64,000 nucleotides of DNA from Pseudomonas sp. WS 5079 (GTDB lineage Bacteria; Pseudomonadota; Gammaproteobacteria; Pseudomonadales; Pseudomonadaceae), in NCBI RefSeq assembly GCF_012985465.1, contig NZ_JAAQWN010000011.1:114524-178523 (forward strand), read 5' to 3'. The notes below the pieces were generated by a model. The model searched no databases. It was given only the letters and a program-made list of their open reading frames with translations, and was not told the origin of the DNA. Of the stretch, positions 12,101-19,358 are shown piece after piece. Positions within the stretch are counted from its first letter, which is position 1. The number at the start of each line of letters is the position of its first letter. A program made the translations under genes and the position numbers.

Positions 12101-14027
12101 CAATGCCGCAGACGGCAGCCAGGCGACGGTGCGTATCAATGCCGGCGTGACCACCGAGGTCTCGGCGCCCCTGGTGGGTAGCGGTGGGATCAACAAAACC
12201 GACGCGGGCACCTTGTTGCTGACCGGCGCCAACACCTACAGCGGCGGGACCACCGTCAGCGGGGGGACGCTGGCCGGGAACACCGGCAGCCTGCAAGGGG
12301 CAATCACCAACAACGCCAACCTGCTGTTCCAGCAAGACAGCAATGGCCAGTTCAACGGCACGCTGACCGGTACCGGCACTGTGGTCAAACAGGGCAGCGG
12401 CAGCCTGTTGCTGACCGGCAACCAGCCGTTGAGCGGTGCAGTGGCCGTCAACCAGGGCCTGCTGCAAGTGGGCAATGCCAGCAACCCGGGGACTGTGCTC
12501 GGCGGCCAGGTGACTGTGGCCAATGGCGCGGGCCTGAGTGGCAACGGCAGTGTCGGCTCGCTGGTCAACCATGGCGTGGTCACTCCCGACAGCGGCAAAC
12601 TCAGCGTCGCTGGGAACTTCACCAACGCTGCCGACGGCACTCTCAACCTGGTGATCACCCCATCGGTGGCCAGTTCCCTGGCGGTCGGCGGTAGCGCGAA
12701 CCTGGCGGGCAGCCTGAATGTGCTCAACCTGGTGCCCTACACCGGGCCCACCACCTACACCCTGTTGACGGCTGGCGGTGGCGTGACCGGCACCTTTACC
12801 AACACCAACCTGCAGAACCTGGCGTTCCTCGATACGGCCCTCAACTACAGCCCGAACCAGGTAGCGTTGGCCGTGAGCCGCAACACCACCAGCTTCGCCA
12901 GCGTGGCGGCCACCGGCAACCAGCGGGCCGTGGCCACGGCCTTGGGCGGCGGCGTGGCAGTGGCCGGCAGTGCCGTACAAAACGCCTTGCTCACCGGCGA
13001 TGCAGCCAATGCCCGCGCAGCGTTCGACAGCCTGTCGGGGGAAATCCACGCCAGCACCGCCAGCGCCTTGCTCGAGGATTCGCGCTACGTGCGTGACGCG
13101 GTCAACGAGCGCATGCGCCAACCGGGCTGCTACCGCCAGGACGATCCACGCAACAGCCTGGCACCCAGCGAAAACCGCCTGAGCAGCGCCGGGTGCCACG
13201 GCGAAATGGTCGGCTGGATGCGCGTCCTCGGCACCTGGGGCCACCTGGGCGGCGACAGCAACACCGCGCGCCTGGATCGCAACCTCAGCGGCTTCCTGCT
13301 GGGCACCGACAAGCAACTGGATGATGCCTGGCGCGCCGGTATCGCTGCTGGCTATACCCGCAGTGACCTGGACGCCAAGCGCCGCAACGCCAGTGCCGAC
13401 ATCGACAGCTACCACCTGATGGCCTACACCGCGTATCAGCAGGAGGCCTTCGCCGCACGCATGGGCATGGGTTACACCTGGCACGACATCGAAAGCAAAC
13501 GTGACGTGGCCGTGGGCACCGAGGGTCAGCGCCTGAAAGCCGACTACAAGGCGCGCAGTGCGCAAGTGTTCGGTGAAGTCGGGTACACCGTGGAGGCCGG
13601 CGGCCTGGCCGTGGAACCGTTCGCAGGCCTGGCCTACGTCAACTACGCAAGCGACACCCTCAAGGAAAAAGGCGGTTCGGCCGCCCTCAAAGGGGATGCC
13701 GACCAGGACATCACGTTCTCCACCCTTGGCGTGCGCCTGGGTAAAACCATCGCCCTGGGCAACGGTTCGAGCATCACCCCACGGGGCAGCATCGGTTGGC
13801 GCCATGCCTTTGGTGACACCCAGCCGGATGCCGACCTGAGCTTTATCAATGGCGGCGCGTCCTTCAGCACTCAAGGCGTGCCGATTGCCAAGGACAGCGC
13901 GGTGGTGGAGGCGGGCGTCGATTACCAGATCAGCCCTAACGGCAAACTGGGACTGGGCTACTCGGGCCAGTTGTCACGCAACGACAAGGACCATGGGATG
14001 ACCATCAGTTTCTCCCTCGGCTTCTGA
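3135..14027 (+). CDS. Giant repeat-rich autotransporter (type Va) adhesin-like protein
   Basis: About 3630 aa from the GTG at 3135. An AAGGAG site lies nine bases before this GTG, and it opens on a signal peptide; an in-frame ATG at 3078 would add 19 residues. The signal peptide ends near ALAA at residue 39, and two cysteines (40 and about 54) follow. The passenger carries 23 units that fit the PATR (autotransporter-associated beta-strand) pattern, L-x-K-x-G-x3-L-x-L-x-G-x-N-x-Y-x-G-G-T, from about residue 407 to 3080. These are grouped by four larger modules marked FWDGS/FWNGT at residues 1023, 1662, 2387 and 2908. Residues ~3356-3630 form the C-terminal beta-barrel, which ends in the expected aromatic residue (LGF). 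A cysteine pair precedes the barrel. The likely role is a surface-displayed or released adhesin or biofilm factor; the ligand cannot be inferred. A terminator follows. Confidence 0.93.
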   Translation: MERRIVAGAKTHVSPLSLAIRLGVLGLVAGLASPEALAACSPANPGVNAVVTCTGAPSLPLTPVNNFSSSTNGLQVTVDAAARMNTVLGTVLSLTGSGITLTNLGVIDPAFLLPLSALTSGVVIGNASTSGNVSVTNSGTIRGTIPLLDVASLLGGAALNITNGANFTTSIYNSGTIGASSIGVSVLQPDEAPVVVVQGGSRVNMTNSGTVTGRIGFEASGAAGGVGNSFINAGTLNGGVSLGAGRGGNTFTAVTGSVVNAGTGISLGGLVNVNLSFAPSGKVDGGVGGTNNTLVLDNQLAGVNAVIQTGTASSSQYINFNKLLINGGTWTLQGALVNGSTILNSALVQFDNSAAFGSGVLNVNGGTLAASTGNLNVANNVVIGAGGLTVQGTNAFAFGGNLSGTGALRKNGTADLTLNTTNTYSGGTQLNAGTLVLGATDALGSGILTASAGTNLSTGPLLGAAIALANGIDLLGNLTVIGSNALTLGGVIGGSGGLVKEGSGDLIISGTNSYQGNTVLNLGKLVVGADGALGAGALSAAAGTTLDANATASLTNQISLNGAVTVGGTADLTLTGPIIGGGSLTKNGGATLNLSGNNLFLGGLNLNAGTLKVGSNTALGSGNLTVSGASSLDSSAAVALVNNIVLNAGLTVAGSNALTLDGALSGTGTLTKAGTANLTLNGINTFQAGTLLNGGRLTLGNAAALGGGALTVGGAASLDNSAAFTLGNNITLNADLALAGTNNLTLGGVISGAGGLTKNGTADLTLSGNNTFTGALNILGGSVFASSAAALGGNSGLNIGAGASLNLAGNGVLGGLSGAGVIDVGLNNSLTVGGANTSSTFGGSLTGSGSLIKVGGGQLELTGINSLSGNTQVNAGILKVSNTLGSAIVDVNAGGTLTGGGSLLGALNINSGGHLALNSADTLSTGSLVVGSGANLDVSLGAPSPTPLLSVNGSVSLDGNLNVSNGGAFGAGIYRLINYTGSLAGQGLTVTGVPQGFNLGDVLVDIATANQVNVVVSVANMLFWDGSQTTGNGTVEGGNGTWSVGASNWTAIGGTPNSAWAGGFAVFTGTAGTVSVDGTQQFTGLQFASDGYNVVGGAAGQLTAVNGSAGNTAIRVDPTLTATLGVNIDGAGKLAKLDSGTLVLNGNNSYTGGTALERGALVVGSNTALGVGLLSTAAGTTLSSNKTVALGNDLALAGNLNVTGSNALALNGVISGAGGLVKSGTSQLTLGGVNTYLGPTALNAGGLILANSGALGNGALNAAGGTTLDSSTAVSVGNALDLGGNLSIGGSADLTLGGVISGSGSLTKEGAANLTLNGLNNYQGGLTLNAGTLTLGTAAALGTGGLTVTGNSTLASSTPLVLANDLTVNAGLSVGASNNLTLAGVLAGNGSLIKTGTSDLTLTGNNTFSGLLDIQAGSLTTVGNGALGTNSAINLATGTALNLGSSASLGNLTGAGTALVGLGNTLSLGANNGNGTFGGVLAGLGNIDKLGNGTLTLAGVSTLAGNTQVSAGTLNVNGQLASAGVNVNSGATLGGSGTLLGTVNVADGGHLAVKSGSVLTTGALVLGANANLDAGLGAPSTGGTELLRVLGNLTLDGTLNISDTGGFGAGIYRLINYTGVLTNNGVLLGSLPGGVLPGSLDLQTAIGNQINLLVNGNTNVQFWDGSQLVGNGTIEGGNGTWNAASSNWTELNGSFNLGWAPNSLAVFQGTAGTVTVDGAQAVTGLQFVTDGYNLVGGTAGGLTLFNGAGGNTAVRVDPTVTATLDVNLSGGGTLAKLDSGTLVLNGSNTFTGGTALNGGSLVVGNNNALGSGVLTAANGTTLDSNTALALTNDVVLNGSLAIGGSNALTLAGTVSGAGSLIKNGIASLTLSGSNTYQGPTTLNAGGLILASSSALGAGALNSSAGTTLDTTAAVTLANALNLSGNLGILGTSDLTLNGPVNGAGGLIKSGSGNLTLAGGNSYVGGTQLNAGSLTVGTGSALGAGALLVNGPATLDSSANVTLGNALTLNSALTVAGSNGLTLGGIVDGAAQLIKNGGANLSLNGANSYGGGTLLNAGTLTLGSNTALGSGTLSVGGAATLDNSAPLVLANAIDLNADLTVAGSHDLNLAGVVAGNGALIKNGTAGLTLSGNNLLSGPLTVLGGSLTTVGSGALGNTSGVTVGSGATLNLGSSATLNTLAGNGALQVAAGNTLTVGGTNTFGGSLGGSGALDKVGTGTLNLTGNSGLTGATSVTGGTLNVAGSLASSSVTVNNGATLSGGGSLAGAVTVADGGHLGLSSASALTVGSLVLGGNANLDVGLGVPVVGGGSGLLNVGGDLVLDGNLNVSDLGGFGTGVYNLINYAGALTNNGLTLGTLPSSVTADDLQLQTAISNKVNLVVIAPNTTVQFWDGGQLIGNGAIDGGNGTWGNGTNWANVDGSLNQSWNDKFAVFQGAAGTVTVDGSQSLTGMQFVSDGYNLVAGTSGQLNLVNGGTGNTAVRVDPNVTATLGVSLNGSGTLAKLDSGTLVLNAANGYTGGTALNGGTLVVGNNNALGSGVLTAANGTTLASNSAVTLGNNALLNGAMTVGGASALTLDGVVSGNGSLVKTGASSLTLNGVNTYSGGTSLNAGQLTLGNNAALGSGALSVGGAAQLDGSSALQLANAIALGGQLTLLGSHDLTLSGALSGTASLVKNGNGALLLTGSNSYGGGTILNGGSTTGSTSSLQGAIANNAALTFEQNADGTYTGNLTGSGSLTKTGSGDLLLTGNNSFTGSTNVTAGGLLVNGTLNSAAVQVASGASLGGSGQLAGAVSMADGSTLTAGTATPLSVGALALSAGTSLDFALGAPGASTTVVNVAGNLTLDGTLNISDAGGFGVGVYQLFRYGGSLTDNGLLLGSLPGAIVPGALSLQTALANQLNLLVQTAPGQIQFWNGTTTSPDGTVHGGSGTWGPGTNWTDPTGTQGQASNNQFAVFGGQGGTVTVAGNQSFTGLQVLDSGYTLVAGTGGSLSPTNAADGSQATVRINAGVTTEVSAPLVGSGGINKTDAGTLLLTGANTYSGGTTVSGGTLAGNTGSLQGAITNNANLLFQQDSNGQFNGTLTGTGTVVKQGSGSLLLTGNQPLSGAVAVNQGLLQVGNASNPGTVLGGQVTVANGAGLSGNGSVGSLVNHGVVTPDSGKLSVAGNFTNAADGTLNLVITPSVASSLAVGGSANLAGSLNVLNLVPYTGPTTYTLLTAGGGVTGTFTNTNLQNLAFLDTALNYSPNQVALAVSRNTTSFASVAATGNQRAVATALGGGVAVAGSAVQNALLTGDAANARAAFDSLSGEIHASTASALLEDSRYVRDAVNERMRQPGCYRQDDPRNSLAPSENRLSSAGCHGEMVGWMRVLGTWGHLGGDSNTARLDRNLSGFLLGTDKQLDDAWRAGIAAGYTRSDLDAKRRNASADIDSYHLMAYTAYQQEAFAARMGMGYTWHDIESKRDVAVGTEGQRLKADYKARSAQVFGEVGYTVEAGGLAVEPFAGLAYVNYASDTLKEKGGSAALKGDADQDITFSTLGVRLGKTIALGNGSSITPRGSIGWRHAFGDTQPDADLSFINGGASFSTQGVPIAKDSAVVEAGVDYQISPNGKLGLGYSGQLSRNDKDHGMTISFSLGF

Positions 14028-14047
14028 TCAAGGCCGGGTTCTTCAAG

Positions 14048-14071
14048 CCGCCCGCGAGGGCGGTTTTTTTT
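14048..14071 (+). terminator. Rho-independent terminator of the autotransporter gene
   Basis: CCGCCC-GCGA-GGGCGG forms a six-pair GC stem with a four-base loop, followed directly by eight T residues. It begins 20 bases after the autotransporter stop codon. Confidence 0.92.
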
Positions 14072-14163
14072 GCATTAAACCTGGGTGTGTGCCCATGACC
14101 CCCGCGGCCTCGCGCCGATTCTTGCTACTATCGCGCTGCGTTTTCACCAGGAGCCAGCGCCTC

Positions 14164-15720
14164 ATGCAACACCAGTGGGACCAAATGCACCGTACCCGCA
14201 AGCCTTCGTTCGTACTGTGCGGCGCGCCCCAGGGGCCGGTGCTCAATCTCTATGTCCATGGTTATTCTGCGTTTTTCAACCCGCAACAACTGGCCAATTT
14301 CCAGGCGCAACTGGCGGGGATCGACGGTTCGACCAACGTGATGCTGTTCTGGCCGGCCGGGCACTTCCTGGAAAACCTGTTCGCCCCCTTCAAGGACATC
14401 ATCGCCTCTATGCTCGGCGGCGGGACCCTGGGCGCGGCGACCGTGGGCCTGGGCAAGGCGGTGGGCTATTTTCTCGATCACTACAAAAGTGTCGAGGCGC
14501 GGGTGGACGAAGTGGCCAGGACGCTGTTGGCGGAATTGGCCAACTACCTGCATGCCGAGTCGATCGAGGTGCGCCAGATCAACCTGATCGGCCATTCCCT
14601 GGGCGCTCGCCTGCTGGTCAAGAGCCTGCTGGCCAGCCCGGAGCTGGCCCGGGAGCTGCCGCTCAATCACCTGTTGTTGATGGGCGGCGCGATTTGCACG
14701 TCCAGCCCCTGGGTGCAGGTGTCGGCACCGCTCAAGGGGCGGGTGATCAACTGCCACTCCAGCAAGGACTGGGCCCTGGCGCTCAAGCCGGATACCGAAC
14801 GCTGCATCGGCCGCTATGCCATTCCCCTGACCCCATCGCTCAAGGGCAAGGTGACCAACGTGCATCTGGTCACCTTCGACCACGCCGCCTACTGGCCGCA
14901 GTTGCAGACGGTGGTGCAGTACACCGACTTGCTGCACGAGCGCCGGGGCATGATCCGTGCGGACCAGCGCAGTGCCGAGGTGCGCTTTGCCGAAGAGGAC
15001 GTGGACCTGTTCCCGGTGCTGCTCCAGGCACGGGCGCCGGAGTTGCAGTTCCTCGCCGAGTTGATGGCCGCCAAGCGCAGTGCGACCATCGCTGCGGATG
15101 TACGTGACCCATTGCAGTTGGCCATCGAGTTGCAGCGCATGGGCGGTGACAGCTTCATGAACCTGGCCCGTGGGCACGGTGTGAGTTATCGCCAATTGGC
15201 CCAGGACGTGGCCTTGCGCGTCGGCATCAAGTTTGACCAGCCCCTCGACAGCGTGGCCCTGGTGAGCCTGGAAGAACGGGTCGCCGAGACCCTGATCGAG
15301 CAGTACAAGGACAAACTCAGCCTGGCCGACCGCCAGGTGTTCGAGGCTGAACTGCGGGCGGCGGCGCAAAAGGAGCAGGGGTTTTTCCACCGTTTCGATG
15401 TCGGCCGTTCGGCCACCACCGCCTTGAGCGGTACAGCGCTGGCCGGGTTGACCGGGTTTATCGTGCGGCGCGGCGCGGCCACGGCGATTCCGGTGGTGGG
15501 GCAGGCGTTGGCGGCGGCGATGTTGCTGGTGAGCGGGGTGCGCGCGTTTTCCGGGCCGGCGTATTCCATCACGACCCTGGCGGTGCTGGTGCTGGGGGTG
15601 ATTCGCCAGCGCATGGAACGCGAGGCGCTGAATCAGGAAATGGACCTGGTGGTGCAGGTGGTCGAGGCGTTCGATCTGCCCCGTGAAACGCTGATGCGCA
15701 CGGTCTCGCCTGACTGCTAA
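14164..15720 (+). CDS. DUF726-type alpha/beta-hydrolase-like membrane protein
   Basis: The product is 518 aa. An alpha/beta-hydrolase core occupies the N-terminal half: LYVHGY resembles the oxyanion strand, and GHSLG at residues 143-147 is a nucleophile elbow with Ser145 as the likely nucleophile. The arrangement fits the DUF726 family. Near the C-terminus (about residues 415-490) are glycine/alanine-rich hydrophobic segments that could insert in a membrane. I chose the ATG at 14164 because AGGAG lies ten bases upstream; an upstream in-frame GTG at 14089 would add 25 residues with no good site. The substrate is unknown; a lipid or ester hydrolase is only an inference from the fold. mntH follows 38 bases later on the same strand. 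Confidence 0.75.
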   Translation: MQHQWDQMHRTRKPSFVLCGAPQGPVLNLYVHGYSAFFNPQQLANFQAQLAGIDGSTNVMLFWPAGHFLENLFAPFKDIIASMLGGGTLGAATVGLGKAVGYFLDHYKSVEARVDEVARTLLAELANYLHAESIEVRQINLIGHSLGARLLVKSLLASPELARELPLNHLLLMGGAICTSSPWVQVSAPLKGRVINCHSSKDWALALKPDTERCIGRYAIPLTPSLKGKVTNVHLVTFDHAAYWPQLQTVVQYTDLLHERRGMIRADQRSAEVRFAEEDVDLFPVLLQARAPELQFLAELMAAKRSATIAADVRDPLQLAIELQRMGGDSFMNLARGHGVSYRQLAQDVALRVGIKFDQPLDSVALVSLEERVAETLIEQYKDKLSLADRQVFEAELRAAAQKEQGFFHRFDVGRSATTALSGTALAGLTGFIVRRGAATAIPVVGQALAAAMLLVSGVRAFSGPAYSITTLAVLVLGVIRQRMEREALNQEMDLVVQVVEAFDLPRETLMRTVSPDC

Positions 15721-15758
15721 GCTGCGGGCTTGTCCTGTGTGTCTGCCTGGTACCCCGC

Positions 15759-17078
15759 GTGAAATTCAGCCTGCCGAAAATTGCTACCGCGCCGTTCTGC
15801 CCACCGGAAGTGGCGGGCACTATCCCCGTCGATCCCCGCGCATCGTTCTTCAAACGGGTCGTGCAGTTTGCCGGCCCCGGCCTGCTGATTTCCATCGGCT
15901 ACATGGACCCCGGCAACTGGGCCACGGCCATCGAGGCCGGGTCGCGCTATGGCTATAGCCTGTTGTTTGTGGTGTTGCTCGCCAGCCTGGCGGGGATGGC
16001 GGTGCAGTGCCTGTGTTCGCGCCTGGGCATCGCCACTGGCAAGGACCTGGCGCAGTTGTGCCGCGAACGCTACAGCCGGCGTTCAGCGCGCACGCAATGG
16101 GTGCTGGCGGAAATCTCGATCATTGCCACCGACCTCGCCGAAGTCCTCGGCTGCGCCCTGGCGTTCCATCTGCTGCTGGGGGTATCGCTGACCACCGGGA
16201 TTGTCATCACCGCGTTTGACACGCTGCTGATCCTGGCCCTGCAAAACCGCGGCTTCCGGCGCCTGGAAGCGATCATGCTGGCGCTGGTGGCGACCATCGG
16301 TGTGTGTTTTTTTGTCGAGCTGGTGTTGATCAAACCGTATTGGCCAGACGTCTTGCGCGGTTTCACGCCGTCGCTCTCGGCGATCAGCGATGCCGCGCCG
16401 CTGTACCTGGCCATCGGCATCCTCGGGGCCACCGTGATGCCGCATAACCTGTACCTGCACACGTCCATCGTGCAGACCCGCTTGTTCGGCAAGGACCTGG
16501 CCAGCCGCCAGGACGCGGTCAAGCTGGCGCGTATCGACACCATCGGCTCCCTGGCCCTGGCCTTGCTGGTCAACGCCGCGATCCTGGTGCTGGCCGCCGC
16601 GGCATTCCACCAGAGCGGTCATACCGAGGTCGTGGAAATCCAGGACGCCTACCACCTGCTGGACCCGCTGGTGGGCGGTGCCTTCGCCAGTATCCTGTTC
16701 GGCATTGCCTTGCTGGCGTCCGGGCAAAGCTCGACCTTCACCGGTACCATCGCCGGCCAGGTGATCATGGAGGGTTACCTCAACCTGCGCATTCCCTGCT
16801 GGCAACGCCGCCTGATCACCCGTGGCCTGGCGCTGATCCCGGCGTTCCTCGGGGTGTGGTTGATGGGTGACCAGGCCATTGGCAAGTTGCTGATCCTCAG
16901 CCAGGTGGTGCTCAGCCTGCAGCTGCCGTTTGCCCTGTACCCGCTGATCCGCATGACCGGCGACCGGCAATTGATGGGGTCATTCGTCAATCGCCTGCCC
17001 ACCAGGATCCTGGCCTGGAGCCTGTTCACCGTGATCAGCGGCGCCAACGCCTGGCTGATCGGCCAGTGGCTGTTCTGA
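15759..17078 (+). CDS. mntH: Nramp-family divalent metal/proton symporter (MntH-like)
   Basis: The product is 439 aa with about 11 transmembrane segments. The Nramp metal-binding signatures are present: DPGNW at residues 50-54 in the first helix and MPHNLYLH near residues 227-234 in helix 6. Family members import Mn(II), and less well Fe(II), with protons across the inner membrane. The start is a GTG at 15759; no strong ribosome site is visible, so a nearby start cannot be excluded. I see no clear MntR or Fur site upstream. The stop lies one base from the stop of the convergent LysR gene, with no obvious terminator between them. Confidence 0.92.
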   Translation: MKFSLPKIATAPFCPPEVAGTIPVDPRASFFKRVVQFAGPGLLISIGYMDPGNWATAIEAGSRYGYSLLFVVLLASLAGMAVQCLCSRLGIATGKDLAQLCRERYSRRSARTQWVLAEISIIATDLAEVLGCALAFHLLLGVSLTTGIVITAFDTLLILALQNRGFRRLEAIMLALVATIGVCFFVELVLIKPYWPDVLRGFTPSLSAISDAAPLYLAIGILGATVMPHNLYLHTSIVQTRLFGKDLASRQDAVKLARIDTIGSLALALLVNAAILVLAAAAFHQSGHTEVVEIQDAYHLLDPLVGGAFASILFGIALLASGQSSTFTGTIAGQVIMEGYLNLRIPCWQRRLITRGLALIPAFLGVWLMGDQAIGKLLILSQVVLSLQLPFALYPLIRMTGDRQLMGSFVNRLPTRILAWSLFTVISGANAWLIGQWLF

Positions 17079-17079
17079 G

Positions 17080-18012
17080 TCAGCGGTCCCAGTAGGGCAC
17101 GCTGCCAAAACGCTCGACAAAAAAGTCGATGACCGTGCGCACCTTCACCGACAACCGCCGGCTGCCGGGCCACAGCGCGGCAATCTGCTGCGGCTCCAGG
17201 GTGGTCGCCACTTCGTAATCGCTCAGTACCGCCTGTAAGCGCCCGGCGCGCAGGCTGTCGCCGATCAGCCAGGAGGGGAACACCACGAACCCCAGGCCTT
17301 GTTCGGCGGCGCGTGCCAGGGTGTCGGCGTGGTTGCCGGTGATCGGGCCCTTGACTGTATAGGGCGTCCAGTCGTCCTGGGCGCGGCGGAAGAACCAACG
17401 CTGCTGGCCGTTCACGCCCTTGTACGCCAGGCACTGATGATTGCGCAGCTCATCGGGATGGCGCGGCGTGCCAAAGCGCGCCAGGTACTCGGGGCTGGCG
17501 GCGATGCGGTAGCGCTGGGGCGCGAAAATGCGCGCCTGCATTCCCGAATCGTTGAGCACACCGATCCGGAACAGCAGGTCGGCGCCTTCCTGCAAGGGGT
17601 CGACGTAGGTGTCGGTCTGCTGGATGTCCAGTTGCAGCTTGGGGTATCGCTGGCACAACTCGGCCAGCCAGGGCGATAGGTGCCGTTGGCCGAACACCAT
17701 GGGCGCATTGATGCGCACCAGGCCGCTGGGTTCGCTTTCCTGTTCTTGCAGGGCCTGCCCGGCCTCTTCCAGTTGTTGCAGCATCAGGCGCGCATGATGC
17801 CCGAGCAGGCGCCCGGCTTCCGTGGGGCTGACGGCGCGGGTGTGTCGATAGAGCAATTGCTGGCTCAGGGCCTGTTCCATCAACTGGATCTGCCGGGAGA
17901 TGGAAGAGGGCGCCAGGCCCTCACGGCGTGCGACCTCGGAGAAACTGCCGTGGTCCAGCACCGCCACGAACAGGCGCAGCGCCTTGAAACTCAACTCATT
18001 GAAGCCCTGCAT
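17080..18012 (-). CDS. LysR-family transcriptional regulator
   Basis: The product is 310 aa, the usual LTTR length. A winged HTH covers residues ~5-65 (LRLFVAVLDHGSFSEVARREGLAPSSIS region), followed by a linker helix and a periplasmic-binding-protein-like effector domain from ~residue 90. Its sequence style is that of the AaeR/PA-type subgroup with a short C-terminus. The ATG at 18010-18012 has a strong GGAGGG site. It is divergently transcribed from the two small YdcZ-like transporter genes, with a good LysR-type dyad between them at 18060-18080. It therefore probably regulates those genes and itself. The effector is unknown. Confidence 0.9.
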   Translation of the reverse strand: MQGFNELSFKALRLFVAVLDHGSFSEVARREGLAPSSISRQIQLMEQALSQQLLYRHTRAVSPTEAGRLLGHHARLMLQQLEEAGQALQEQESEPSGLVRINAPMVFGQRHLSPWLAELCQRYPKLQLDIQQTDTYVDPLQEGADLLFRIGVLNDSGMQARIFAPQRYRIAASPEYLARFGTPRHPDELRNHQCLAYKGVNGQQRWFFRRAQDDWTPYTVKGPITGNHADTLARAAEQGLGFVVFPSWLIGDSLRAGRLQAVLSDYEVATTLEPQQIAALWPGSRRLSVKVRTVIDFFVERFGSVPYWDR

Positions 18013-18059
18013 GAGCCCTCCGTGCTGTGCGATTTGCGCAAAGGTGTTGTCTGCATGAT

Positions 18060-18080
18060 CCCATTTATCGCACAAATGGG
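18060..18080. promoter_or_regulatory. LysR-type operator (T-N11-A dyad)
   Basis: CCCATTT and AAATGGG form a perfect seven-base inverted repeat with a seven-base centre. It contains a T-N11-A core (T18064, A18076). It lies midway between the LysR start and the divergent transporter start, where LTTRs usually bind. Confidence 0.6.
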
Positions 18081-18127
18081 CCAGCGGATAATGCGCGTCA
18101 TTGTTTAATCTGACGTGTAGGTGGTGT

Positions 18128-18613
18128 ATGCAAACTTCTTCTCTCGAGGCCGCGGCCCAGGCCCGGCCGAAAAACCGCCTGGGGCTGCTGCTGTTGCCGC
18201 TGGTGATCCTGGCAGGCATGGGCCTGTCGGTGGAGGCGGGCCTGTTGGGGCCGCTGGGCGCCCAGGTGGGGCACTTATGGGCGACCTTGAGCATCTTCGC
18301 GGTGGGCACGGCAATCTTGCTGCTGCTCCTGCTGTTCAGCGGCCCGCAAAAAGGTCCGGCCCTCAATGAACTGCCGCGCTGGCAGTTGATCGGGGGCTTC
18401 CTGGGGCCGATGTATGTGGTGGTGCTGACCCTGGCCACGCCCCATATCGGCATTGCCATGACCATGATCGCGATCCTCTGCGGCCAGGTCGGCAAGAGCG
18501 TGCTGATCGACCACTTCGGTTGGTTCGGCACCGCCCGCAAGCGGGTCAATGGCGAACGCTGGGTTGCCCTGCTGTTGATTGTGATAGCCCTTGTTTTGAT
18601 TGCGCGAGGTTAA
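18128..18613 (+). CDS. Small YdcZ/DUF606-type (DMT superfamily) membrane protein, first of a pair
   Basis: The product is 161 aa with a cytoplasmic start (~25 residues rich in Ala/Arg) and about five hydrophobic segments. This matches the DUF606/YdcZ half-size DMT transporters. The ATG at 18128 sits within the GTAGGTGGTGT context; a longer reading from 18101 lacks a ribosome site. The next gene starts only four bases after its stop and encodes a second protein of the same type. The two probably form an antiparallel heterodimer, as known for other split DMT pairs. Substrate unknown. The divergent LysR gene is the likely regulator. Confidence 0.82.
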   Translation: MQTSSLEAAAQARPKNRLGLLLLPLVILAGMGLSVEAGLLGPLGAQVGHLWATLSIFAVGTAILLLLLLFSGPQKGPALNELPRWQLIGGFLGPMYVVVLTLATPHIGIAMTMIAILCGQVGKSVLIDHFGWFGTARKRVNGERWVALLLIVIALVLIARG

Positions 18614-18617
18614 GGCG

Positions 18618-19073
18618 ATGAATCTGATTGCATTGTTGGTGCTGGTGGTTGCCGCCGGCGCGGTGTTGAGTGTGCAAGCGGCGATCAATGGGCGCCTGGG
18701 GCAAACCGTCGGCGTGCTGCGCAGCAGCCTGGTGACGTTCTCGGTGGGCACGCTGGTGACCGGCCTGCTGATCCTGTTTTTTGAGCCGGCCCAGGCCGTC
18801 AGCCTGCTCGAGGTGCCCAAGTGGCAGCTGACCGGGGCGCTGTTCGGTGTGGTGTACATGATGGTGATGGTCGGTGCGGTGCCGATCGTGGGCACGGCGG
18901 TGGCGACGGTGGCGGTGATCGTCGGCCAATTGGCCATGGGCATGTTGATCGACAACTTCGGCTGGATGGGCAACACGGCCATCGAACTGTCCGGCAGCCG
19001 GGTGCTGGCGATGCTGTGCCTGGTGCTGGCCCTGGTGTTCATGTATCGCAGCAGCACGCGCCAGGCTGATTAA
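18618..19073 (+). CDS. Small YdcZ/DUF606-type membrane protein, second of a pair
   Basis: The product is 151 aa with five hydrophobic helices and the internal AAINGRLGQ and VPKWQLTGALFG segments seen in DUF606 proteins. It shares the pattern of the preceding protein (short helix pairs, an aromatic-rich turn, D-x-FGW near the fourth helix) and follows it after four bases, so the two are almost certainly translated together. GAGG lies upstream of the ATG. It is likely one subunit of a heterodimeric transporter in the inner membrane. The substrate is not readable. Confidence 0.82.
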   Translation: MNLIALLVLVVAAGAVLSVQAAINGRLGQTVGVLRSSLVTFSVGTLVTGLLILFFEPAQAVSLLEVPKWQLTGALFGVVYMMVMVGAVPIVGTAVATVAVIVGQLAMGMLIDNFGWMGNTAIELSGSRVLAMLCLVLALVFMYRSSTRQAD

Positions 19074-19163
19074 CGGCGCTGAACCAAGGGCAGCGGCCCG
19101 CAGTCACTGCTAAAGGTGCCGGCATTCGCTGCACCGGGACGACCAAAAAAAAGGAGTCTGATC

Positions 19164-19334
19164 ATGCCAGATCCAACCTGTGCCTGCCCGCATTGCAAAT
19201 GTGTACTGGGGCAGAACGCTGTGACCAAAGACGGCAAGGGCTATTGCTGCCAGGGTTGTGCCGATCACCATGCCCATGGTGAACCGTGCGAGTCGGCCAC
19301 CGGCTGCGAGTGTGCCAAGTCGGCCCACGGCTGA
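19164..19334 (+). CDS. Bacterial metallothionein
   Basis: The product is 56 aa with ten cysteines (TCACPHCKC, GYCCQGC, EPC, GCEC) and several histidines (PHC, DHHAHG, SAHG). This is the SmtA/BmtA-like pattern found in Pseudomonas metallothioneins, which bind Zn and Cd as a metal-thiolate cluster in the cytoplasm. The ATG at 19164 is preceded by AAGGAG eight bases away. It is a single-gene unit with its own terminator at 19359-19385. Histidine-containing pseudomonad metallothioneins of this length are known; the metal preference here is not determined by sequence. Confidence 0.9.
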   Translation: MPDPTCACPHCKCVLGQNAVTKDGKGYCCQGCADHHAHGEPCESATGCECAKSAHG

Positions 19335-19358
19335 GCGGCCAATAGCGCCAACACCGCC

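Noticed and set aside
11571..13874. Minus-strand open frame of 767 codons opposite the autotransporter barrel
   Set aside because: It is in the shadow of a gene with strong domain evidence, and its translation has no known motif.
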